From: Bacillota bacterium
Lineage (GTDB): Bacteria; Bacillota; Bacilli; Paenibacillales; Paenibacillaceae
Direction: 5' to 3'
Assembly (NCBI GenBank): GCA_023386495.1
Contig: JAEWJS010000195.1
Coordinates: forward strand, 1-36,890
DNA: 36,890 nt
Below are positions 31,151 to 36,890 of this stretch, piece by piece (position 1 is the first letter of the stretch; each line of letters opens with the position of its first letter). A model generated the notes under the pieces. It was given only the letters and a program-made list of their open reading frames with translations, made no database searches and was not told the origin of the DNA. A program made the position numbers and the translations under genes.

Positions 31151-32183
31151 TCCTACGCCACTTCCCGCTAAATCGCAGGGAGCGCCTACGCCGGCCCATT
31201 TTACGCTCGTGCTCGTGATCTGCCTGATTGTACTGGGCATCTGCATGCTTGCGTCGCTGGCGTTCGGATCTCGCATTATCGCATTCCAAGACGTTGTGGA
31301 CGGATTATTCAATCCGTCCATTGACTCGTATGAGGCCGGTGTAGTCGGTCAGCGCATGACACGCACCGTATTCGGCCTCTTATGCGGCGGCGCGCTCGGC
31401 ATCGCGGGCGCCCTGATGCAAGCGGTCACGCGCAATCCGATCGCCGATCCGAGCATTCTGGGCGTCAACACCGGCGCTTCTCTGTTCGTCGTCATCGGAA
31501 TCGCCTTCTTGAACATCGGGTCGGCGAGCCAATATATTCTATTCGCTTGCCTCGGGGCAGCGCTCACGGCCCTATTCGTCCTAGGGATCGGGTCGATGGG
31601 CAGCGGCGGTCCTACGCCAGTCAAGCTTGTATTGGCGGGGGCAGCTACCAGCGCTGTCCTATCTTCGCTCGTCAGCGCAATTATTATTCCGCGCTCGAAC
31701 GTGATGGATCAGGTGCGGCGCTGGCAAGTCGGCAGCGTCGGAGGAGCGAGCTGGGATGATATCGTGACGTTCGCTCCGCTCTTCGTGGTCGGCGTACTGA
31801 TTGCCGTCATTACGGCTCCCGCACTGAATGCGCTGGCGCTGGGCGACGAGACGGCGACCGGCTTGGGCGTCCGTACAGGCGTGCTGCGACTCGTCGCGTC
31901 GCTCGCGGCCGTTGTGTTGTGCGGTACGGTAACGGCCTTCGCGGGGCCGATCGGCTTCGTCGGCCTGCTCGCTACCCACCTGATTCGGCTCATGCTCGGA
32001 CCTGACCAACGCTTCCTGATTCCGATGTCGGCGCTGGTCGGTGCCATCGTGCTGACGGGCTCGGACGTCGTGGGCCGCATACTCGGAAGACCCGGAGAGC
32101 TGGAGGTGGCGATCGTCACCGCCTTCATCGGCGCTCCGATCCTGATTATCGTCGCAATACGATCGAAAGTGCGTGCCTTATGA
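31143..32183 (+). CDS. Fe3+-siderophore ABC permease (FecCD family) 1
   Basis: Encodes 346 residues, FecCD type, with about nine or ten spans. RTVFGLLCGGALGIAGALMQAVTRNPIADPSILGVNTGASL carries the family's RNPLA-P-LG motif, and AFAGPIGFVGLLATHLIRLMLGPD is the second hallmark. Starts 8 bases inside the binding-protein gene's end. Overlaps the next gene by 4 bases (ATGA). Confidence 0.9.
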   Translation: MSNPTPLPAKSQGAPTPAHFTLVLVICLIVLGICMLASLAFGSRIIAFQDVVDGLFNPSIDSYEAGVVGQRMTRTVFGLLCGGALGIAGALMQAVTRNPIADPSILGVNTGASLFVVIGIAFLNIGSASQYILFACLGAALTALFVLGIGSMGSGGPTPVKLVLAGAATSAVLSSLVSAIIIPRSNVMDQVRRWQVGSVGGASWDDIVTFAPLFVVGVLIAVITAPALNALALGDETATGLGVRTGVLRLVASLAAVVLCGTVTAFAGPIGFVGLLATHLIRLMLGPDQRFLIPMSALVGAIVLTGSDVVGRILGRPGELEVAIVTAFIGAPILIIVAIRSKVRAL

Positions 32184-33214
32184 TGAATACGACTGCAATT
32201 GAAATGATCATGACGGGCAGACGCAAGAGACGCCGCCAATACTTGCTGGTCACAAGCACGCTGGCAATCATCGCGGCCGTGCTGTGCGGACTCATGCTCT
32301 ACTTCGGCAACACGCTCTATTCTCTGGATGTCATTATTCGGGTGTTGTCGGGCGAGAAGGTGAAAGGCGCTACGTTCGCGATCGAGACGATCCGTCTGCC
32401 GCGCATGCTGGCGGGGCTGTTCGCCGGCTTCGCCTTCGGCTTGGCAGGCAGCGTGTTCCAGACGATGCTGCGCAACCCGCTAGCGAATCCGAACGTGCTC
32501 GGCATCACGACCGGCTCCAGCGTAGCGGCTGTCTTCTGTATCGTCATTCTCCACACGAGTGAGGCCGTGATCTTCATCGCCTCGGTTATTGCCGGACTCG
32601 CTACGGTGCTGGTGCTCTACGTGCTATCCATTCGCAAGTCCTTCTCGCTCGGCCGGCTGATTCTGGTCGGCATCGGCCTCGATGCGATGCTCGGAGCGGC
32701 CGTCTCCTATCTGCTGCTGAAGAGCTCCGAGCATGATATCGGCGCCGCCTATCGTTGGCTTAGCGGCAGCCTGAACGGCGCGCAGATGGATGAACTATCG
32801 CCGCTCATCACCACGGTGCTCCTATGTACGCCGATCGTGATGCTGCTCGGGAAGCCGCTTGGCTTGCTCGAGCTGGGCGAACAGGCTGCCACATCGCTGG
32901 GCATTCATCCGAACCGCACCCGGATCGTGCTGATTATCGTAACGGTGCTCATGATTGCGGTCGCTTGCGCGACAACGGGGCCGATCGCTTTCGTCGCCTT
33001 CCTGGCGGGACCTATCGCGAAGCGGTTGGTCGGCATCGGGTACTCGTCCGTCATTCCCGCGGGACTTGTCGGCGTAATCTTGGTTCTTGGGTCGGATCTG
33101 ATCGGACAATTCGCGTTCGAGACGCGATTCCCCGTCGGCGTCATTACCGGTATTCTCGGGGCGCCATACCTGATCTATCTGCTCATCCGAATGAATCGAA
33201 AGGGTGATTTCTAA
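32180..33214 (+). CDS. Fe3+-siderophore ABC permease (FecCD family) 2
   Basis: Encodes 344 residues: RLPRMLAGLFAGFAFGLAGSVFQTMLRNPLANPNVLGITTGSS (family motif) and TGPIAFVAFLAGPIAKRLVG. Forms a heterodimer with the preceding permease. Start overlaps the previous stop as ATGA. Confidence 0.9.
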   Translation: MMNTTAIEMIMTGRRKRRRQYLLVTSTLAIIAAVLCGLMLYFGNTLYSLDVIIRVLSGEKVKGATFAIETIRLPRMLAGLFAGFAFGLAGSVFQTMLRNPLANPNVLGITTGSSVAAVFCIVILHTSEAVIFIASVIAGLATVLVLYVLSIRKSFSLGRLILVGIGLDAMLGAAVSYLLLKSSEHDIGAAYRWLSGSLNGAQMDELSPLITTVLLCTPIVMLLGKPLGLLELGEQAATSLGIHPNRTRIVLIIVTVLMIAVACATTGPIAFVAFLAGPIAKRLVGIGYSSVIPAGLVGVILVLGSDLIGQFAFETRFPVGVITGILGAPYLIYLLIRMNRKGDF

Positions 33215-33215
33215 T

Positions 33216-34043
33216 ATGAAGCCGAAGCATCAGTTCAAGGCGGAACACGTCGTCTCGGGCTACGACCAGCGCAAAGTCGTTCAGAACGTCAGCCTATCCA
33301 TTCCTAGCAATAAGATCAGCGTCATTATCGGGGCGAACGCTTGCGGCAAGTCCACCTTGCTCAAGACGATGGCGAGATTGATCAAGCCGGAATCCGGTCA
33401 AGTGACGCTGGATGGCAAGCCTATCAGCCAATATCCGCCCAAGCAATTGGCTAAGATCGTGGGCTTGCTTCCGCAATCCCCCATCGTGCCGGAGGGCATC
33501 AATGTCGCGGACCTGATCGGCCGGGGCCGCTTCCCGCACCAGACGTGGCTCGGCGGCTGGACCAAGAAGGACTATGAAGCCGTTGCGGAAGCGATGGAGA
33601 TCATGAAGATTACGGAGCTCGCCAACGCCAATATCGACGAGCTGTCCGGCGGCCAGCGCCAGCGCGTATGGATTGCCATGGCGCTTGCGCAGCAGACCGA
33701 CATTCTGTTCCTTGACGAGCCGACGACCTATCTTGACATTACGTACCAAGTCGAGATTCTGGATCTGCTCACCGACCTGAATCGGAAGCGCGGCACGACG
33801 ATCGTCATGGTGCTGCACGACATCAATCTGTCCGCCCGTTATGCCGACTACATTTTCGCGATGCGCGAGGGCAAGCTTGTGGCGGAAGGTGAGCCGTCCA
33901 AGGTCATCTCCGATGATCTGATTAAGGATGTGTTCGGACTCGACTGCACGGTAATTAGCGATCCTGCATCAGGGTCTCCGATGATCGTGCCGATCGGTCG
34001 CCATCATGTTAGGCAGACGTATGCGGCGCTGGCGATGGTCTGA
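33216..34043 (+). CDS. Fe3+-siderophore ABC ATP-binding protein (FecE/YusV type)
   Basis: Encodes 275 residues. VVSGYDQRKVVQNVSLSI, Walker A GANACGKST, signature LSGGQRQRVWIAMALAQ, Walker B ILFLDEPTTYLDITYQ and His switch VLHDINLSARYAD. Note the Walker A has CGKST where GSGKST is common, as in siderophore ATPases. ATG 33216 follows GAAAGGGTG nine bases upstream. Last gene of the importer operon, ending at a terminator. Confidence 0.9.
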   Translation: MKPKHQFKAEHVVSGYDQRKVVQNVSLSIPSNKISVIIGANACGKSTLLKTMARLIKPESGQVTLDGKPISQYPPKQLAKIVGLLPQSPIVPEGINVADLIGRGRFPHQTWLGGWTKKDYEAVAEAMEIMKITELANANIDELSGGQRQRVWIAMALAQQTDILFLDEPTTYLDITYQVEILDLLTDLNRKRGTTIVMVLHDINLSARYADYIFAMREGKLVAEGEPSKVISDDLIKDVFGLDCTVISDPASGSPMIVPIGRHHVRQTYAALAMV

Positions 34044-34068
34044 GCCACTGCGCAAGAGAGAAATAGCG

Positions 34069-34098
34069 AATCCCCACGCCAATCGGCATGGGGATTTT
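34069..34098 (+). terminator. Terminator of siderophore importer operon
   Basis: AATCCCCACGCC (34069-34080) pairs with GGCATGGGGATT (34085-34096), then TTTT. Confidence 0.8.
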
Positions 34099-34100
34099 AT

Positions 34101-34877
34101 TCATGTATACAACTTCACCATATTCGTCACGTTCATTGCGCGCGGCTGCCATTGCAGCTTCGCCAGCTCCTCCTTCAACCTGCTGCCCGCAAGAGATAGA
34201 TTGTGAGCGATAATGCGCTGTCCCTCCTGCTCCGATGTGCGGCGCGGATCGTCACCCCAGATGCCGAGCATATCCCCGTCATCAGTAATCCTGCTCAGGT
34301 CGGCAAGCTCGGGGTACAGCCCCATGACGAGCGAGGTCTCATTATACGCCGCATGATCGGTCATAATGCCCGCATTGCCCTTCCCGCCAAGATCCCAGAG
34401 ATGGAAGAGCTTCAGGCCGAATTGCGCTTCGAACTTCCCGATGGCATCGCGATAGGCATTCGTCGAAGGGCCATGCCCGTGCGCAACGACGATTCGAAAG
34501 CCTGCCCGCGCGAGATTCCATAGGGTGGCCTCCAGGATGCGATGGAACAGCTCCTCTTCGACATAGTACGCGGATCCCTCCAGCTGCTGAGGGTGTCCGG
34601 CTTCGAAGCTGTGGATATCCATCCCGATGTAGTCCGCATTGTCTACCCGCATCCTCTGATCGGGCCCGAGATATAACATGGGCAAGACGATGCCGCCGAC
34701 TTGCTCTGCAAGTGCCGTGAAGAAGCCCTTCGACTGCAGCCCATCCGACCCCAATGGAAGATGATAGCCATGCCACTCCAGCGTACCGAGCGGAAGGTAG
34801 GCAATCGGACAGGCGTTCAACCGCTCGAGGAATTCCCCGGGCAATAGTTCTTCATATAAGACCTTCGTGGTTGTCAT
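34101..34877 (-). CDS. Creatininase-family amidohydrolase
   Basis: Encodes 258 residues. Metal-binding residues of the creatininase family are visible: Glu34, His36, His39 and Asp45 in GTLEWHGYHLPLGSD, then VVAHGHGPS and DHAAYNETS with a conserved glutamate. Family members hydrolyse creatinine, N-formylated intermediates or peptide-like substrates; no specific substrate is indicated. ATG 34877 follows GAGGGA; GTG 34886 is too close. It faces the importer operon across the terminator and follows the WYL regulator gene on the same strand. Confidence 0.82.
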   Translation of the reverse strand: MTTTKVLYEELLPGEFLERLNACPIAYLPLGTLEWHGYHLPLGSDGLQSKGFFTALAEQVGGIVLPMLYLGPDQRMRVDNADYIGMDIHSFEAGHPQQLEGSAYYVEEELFHRILEATLWNLARAGFRIVVAHGHGPSTNAYRDAIGKFEAQFGLKLFHLWDLGGKGNAGIMTDHAAYNETSLVMGLYPELADLSRITDDGDMLGIWGDDPRRTSEQEGQRIIAHNLSLAGSRLKEELAKLQWQPRAMNVTNMVKLYT

Positions 34878-34898
34878 GGATTGCACTCCCTCGTTTCA

Positions 34899-35882
34899 TT
34901 AAGTGTCGATAGGTAACGACGCATTCCCCCATACGCCCAGTCGCTCCTGCAGCCCCTCAGCAAGTTCCTTCGGCATTTCCTTCACCGTAATATCGCTGCC
35001 TAAGAAGAGCAGCCAGTTCATTGTCTCGGCCAATTCATCCGGATGGTGGACGTTGACGGAGGCTTTCAGAATCGCCGTCGTCTGATAAGGGTTCGTGTAG
35101 GCGAGCGTCATTCGCAGCGGATGGTACTTCTTGTACTGGGCAATCGCCCTGGGGCCAAGCTCGAGGACGAGGTTGACGACTTCCTCCTGCGTGCTTAGCA
35201 GCTCGATGATCTTCTTCTTGCTTATGCGCTTCTTCTCGGGATAGGGACCGACATCGGTGAGATTGTCGACGGGAATAATCCGCCGCTTCTCCTCCGCGAG
35301 GTCGAAGCCCTCGATCTGCCAGGAGCTCTTCTCGCGATAGAGGCGCATGAGATAGATGGGGTAATTGTGGATTGTCGCTCCTTCTTCAACGGCGACCACC
35401 ATGTAGCAGTCCACAAGCAGGCGTTGGATGAGCTGCTCTAACCTGGGGTGAGGCAGATCCGAGAGGTCGAGCAGGTCCGGATTGTGCGGATTGGTGCCTT
35501 CGAAGAACAAAATTTGATTGAGCAGCACGAGATCGTCCTGCTGGTTCTGGGAGGTGAGGCCGAGCAGCTTCTCCGCTAAGGAATGACGGCTCTTGAGATA
35601 AGGGAGCTGCAGGTTGCGCGTAGCCATGAAGGCGATGAACAGCGCCTTAATCTCATTATCGGTGAAGCGAACCGTGGGCAGGACGGAATTGTTCATGACG
35701 TAATAGCCGCCGTCCCTCCCGACTTCGGCGACCAGAGGCATGCCCATCGCTTCGATTTCCCTAATATCGCGAATAGCAGTGGAGCGGGAGATGTCGAATT
35801 CCTGCATGATCTCCGAAATGGTGAAATGGGCGCGATTGTTGATATACCGCATGATGACGTTAATCCGTTCTACTTTTTTCAT
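34899..35882 (-). CDS. WYL-domain transcriptional regulator 2
   Basis: Encodes 327 residues. Winged HTH at the start (MKKVERINVIMRYINNRAHFTISEIMQEFDISRSTAIRDIREIEAMG, then GRDGGYY), followed by a WYL-like sensor domain (IYLMRLYREKSSWQIEGFDLAEEKRRIIPVDNL) and a C-terminal beta extension. Divergent from the DoxX-like gene, with TATCA-N5-TGACA elements between, one of which recurs before the GyrI-like gene. The creatininase gene lies 21 bases downstream and may be in the same transcript. Confidence 0.85.
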   Translation of the reverse strand: MKKVERINVIMRYINNRAHFTISEIMQEFDISRSTAIRDIREIEAMGMPLVAEVGRDGGYYVMNNSVLPTVRFTDNEIKALFIAFMATRNLQLPYLKSRHSLAEKLLGLTSQNQQDDLVLLNQILFFEGTNPHNPDLLDLSDLPHPRLEQLIQRLLVDCYMVVAVEEGATIHNYPIYLMRLYREKSSWQIEGFDLAEEKRRIIPVDNLTDVGPYPEKKRISKKKIIELLSTQEEVVNLVLELGPRAIAQYKKYHPLRMTLAYTNPYQTTAILKASVNVHHPDELAETMNWLLFLGSDITVKEMPKELAEGLQERLGVWGNASLPIDT

Positions 35883-35895
35883 AAGGCCCTCTAAA

Positions 35896-35942
35896 CAGTA
35901 TCATTATTTGACATGATTCAAAGTTATTATAAACCTAGCAAG
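35896..35942. promoter_or_regulatory. Repeated promoter/operator element, copy 1
   Basis: Shares 35 of 47 positions with 36390-36436, including GTATCA, TTTGACATGATT and AACCTA.CAAG. Contains a perfect TTGACA (35908-35913) and the imperfect dyad TATCA-N5-TGACA, but no good -10 at normal spacing. Likely bound by the divergent WYL regulator. Confidence 0.6.
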
Positions 35943-35965
35943 AGAAAAAACAAGGAGGAATGGGA

Positions 35966-36388
35966 ATGAATACAGCAATCAGCAGCGACAAGAAAGTAAA
36001 AGGGGAGTCCCGGCCGATCGGCAGGAAGGTAGCATTCTGGAGCGTCACAATTTTGCTCGGATTCTCGATTGCATTAAGCGGAGTGGGGCAATTGATGCGC
36101 ATGGGCGGCAATGTCGAGCTGCTGACCGATATCGGGTTCCCGTTATATGTCACGAGCATCCTCGGCACGTGGAAATTGCTTGGCGTCCTTGCGATTCTCA
36201 TGCCGGGCTTCCCGCGGTTGAAGGAATGGGCGTACAGCGGAATCTTCTTCCTCATGACGGGTGCGGCCCTCTCGCATGCGTTCGCGAATGACTACGGCGA
36301 CGGCGGATTCCATGTTATTCTCCCGCTGATCTATGCCGCGCTGTGCATCGCTTCTTGGGCGCTGCGTCCGAACAGCCGCAAACTTTAA
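35966..36388 (+). CDS. DoxX-like small membrane protein
   Basis: Encodes 140 residues with four membrane spans: VAFWSVTILLGFSIALSGVGQLM, FPLYVTSILGTWKLLGVLAILMPG, SGIFFLMTGAALSHAFAN and VILPLIYAALCIASWAL. The GTWKLLGVLAIL..FPRLKEWAYSG pattern matches the DoxX/DoxX-like family. Members act near the respiratory quinone pool or in thiol stress. AAGGAGG precedes ATG 35966; ATG 35960 is too close. Probably controlled by the divergent WYL regulator. Confidence 0.8.
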   Translation: MNTAISSDKKVKGESRPIGRKVAFWSVTILLGFSIALSGVGQLMRMGGNVELLTDIGFPLYVTSILGTWKLLGVLAILMPGFPRLKEWAYSGIFFLMTGAALSHAFANDYGDGGFHVILPLIYAALCIASWALRPNSRKL

Positions 36389-36389
36389 A

Positions 36390-36436
36390 AGGTATCACGT
36401 TTTGACATGATTAACGGATATTGTTAACCTATCAAG
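36390..36436. promoter_or_regulatory. Repeated promoter/operator element, copy 2
   Basis: Second copy of the 47-base element at 35896-35942 with TTGACA at 36402-36407, now upstream of the GyrI-like gene. Confidence 0.6.
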
Positions 36437-36483
36437 TAAATGAGCAAGCGGCTTGATTCATTCAATTACAAGGAGATGGGATA

Positions 36484-36890
36484 ATGGCAACGTATACGTT
36501 TGAGGAAAAGGATAGCTTCGTCGTGCTGGGGATCGGAACGGAGCTCAAGAGCGATTACACGGACTATGCAGGCATGAACAGGGAGAAGCAGAACTTCTGG
36601 CAGGCAGTGGAGCAGGACGGAACGCTGAACAAATTGAAGGCGATTGCTGCGAACGACTATATTTTCGCCGTGAACGAAGCCGTTAATCAGAAGATGATGC
36701 ATTATGCCGGCGTCATGACCGATTCCATCGTCGAGGAAGAGCACAGGGTGATCCAATTCCCGAAGGGACACTACCTTGTCGTGAAGGGAGAAGGGAAGAC
36801 GGCGGAGGAGCTGAACGGCACGCTTACCGGCATTGCCTTCGGTCAGGCCTTGCCTTCGGCTGTTCAGTACGCTTATGTCGGCGGGCCCAA
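36484..36890 (+). CDS. GyrI-like/BmrR-type effector-binding protein, 3' truncated by window end
   Basis: An open frame from ATG 36484 runs off the window after 135 codons. AAGGAGATGGG lies upstream. It begins MATYTFEEKDSFVVLGIGTEL and continues QNFWQAVEQDGTLNKLK, DYIFAVNEAVNQKMMHYAGV, then VIQFPKGHYLVVKGEGKTAEEL. This is the standalone GyrI-like fold (SOUL/BmrR superfamily) without a DNA-binding domain. Such proteins bind or hydrolyse small toxic molecules. It is related in fold to the C-terminal half of the AraC regulator at 6427. The promoter element shared with the DoxX-like gene places both in one regulon. Confidence 0.75.
   Translation, partial: MATYTFEEKDSFVVLGIGTELKSDYTDYAGMNREKQNFWQAVEQDGTLNKLKAIAANDYIFAVNEAVNQKMMHYAGVMTDSIVEEEHRVIQFPKGHYLVVKGEGKTAEELNGTLTGIAFGQALPSAVQYAYVGGP

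Noticed and set aside
30107..31321. 404-residue open frame opposite the siderophore-binding-protein gene
   Set aside because: Frame shadow in GC-balanced coding DNA; no ribosome site or domain, and the plus strand gene is well supported.

Overview
The window looks like a chromosomal segment of a low-to-mid GC Gram-positive spore-former of the Bacillales, most plausibly Paenibacillus or a close relative. This is an inference from strong AGGAGG-type ribosome sites, GlnR/TnrA-type boxes, Fur boxes matching the Gram-positive consensus, copper-amine-oxidase-like stalk domains on secreted proteins, and a urease/urea-transporter arrangement seen in that group. No rRNA, tRNA or CRISPR array was seen.

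Region 1 (1-7440) is an accessory island. It opens with a HAD-type phosphatase gene cut by the window edge. Then follow about 1.4 kb of mostly non-coding, decayed sequence with a cluster of GAATA/TATTC motifs. Next is a strikingly AT-rich three-gene cassette: a Sir2-like NADase, a HerA-like ATPase and an FRG-domain protein. Sir2 plus HerA is a recognised anti-phage pair; the FRG partner is the unusual part. A 27-bp imperfect direct repeat brackets the cassette, and two diverged copies of a ~400-bp segment (a decayed gene tail, a terminator-like hairpin and a palindrome) lie on either side. An AraC/GyrI-type regulator closes the island.

Region 2 (7550-11770) holds small stress, detoxification and repair genes, all on the plus strand: alpha/beta hydrolase, YdeI/DUF1905, DUF695-RraB, DinB, a GNAT remnant, a VOC/glyoxalase protein and an AlkD-like protein. 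An ECF-sigma-like promoter motif precedes the first gene, and two related terminators punctuate the stretch.

Region 3 (11794-23870) is a nitrogen-scavenging locus. The minus-strand operon ureA-ureB-ureC-ureF-ureG-ureD runs into a secreted formamidase/acetamidase-like gene. The divergent plus-strand operon urtABCDE encodes a urea ABC transporter and is followed by a UreH-type nickel permease gene. Two exact TGTNA-N7-TNACA boxes in the shared 300-bp control region suggest GlnR/TnrA control. Uptake of urea and nickel, urea hydrolysis, nickel insertion and release of ammonia from amides are thus encoded together. There is no ureE, but UreG has a His-rich tail.

Region 4 (23867-27827) has a WYL-type regulator divergent from an epoxide-hydrolase-like gene with a perfect palindrome between them, a secreted ankyrin-repeat protein and a small membrane protein. 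Region 5 (27811-34098) is an iron/siderophore locus: a ferredoxin/flavodoxin-NADP reductase-like gene, a siderophore-esterase-like gene and a complete Fe-siderophore ABC importer, with two Fur boxes. Region 6 (34101-36890) has a creatininase-family amidohydrolase, a second WYL regulator, a DoxX-like membrane protein and a GyrI-like protein cut by the window end. The last two share a repeated promoter/operator element that probably defines a small regulon.
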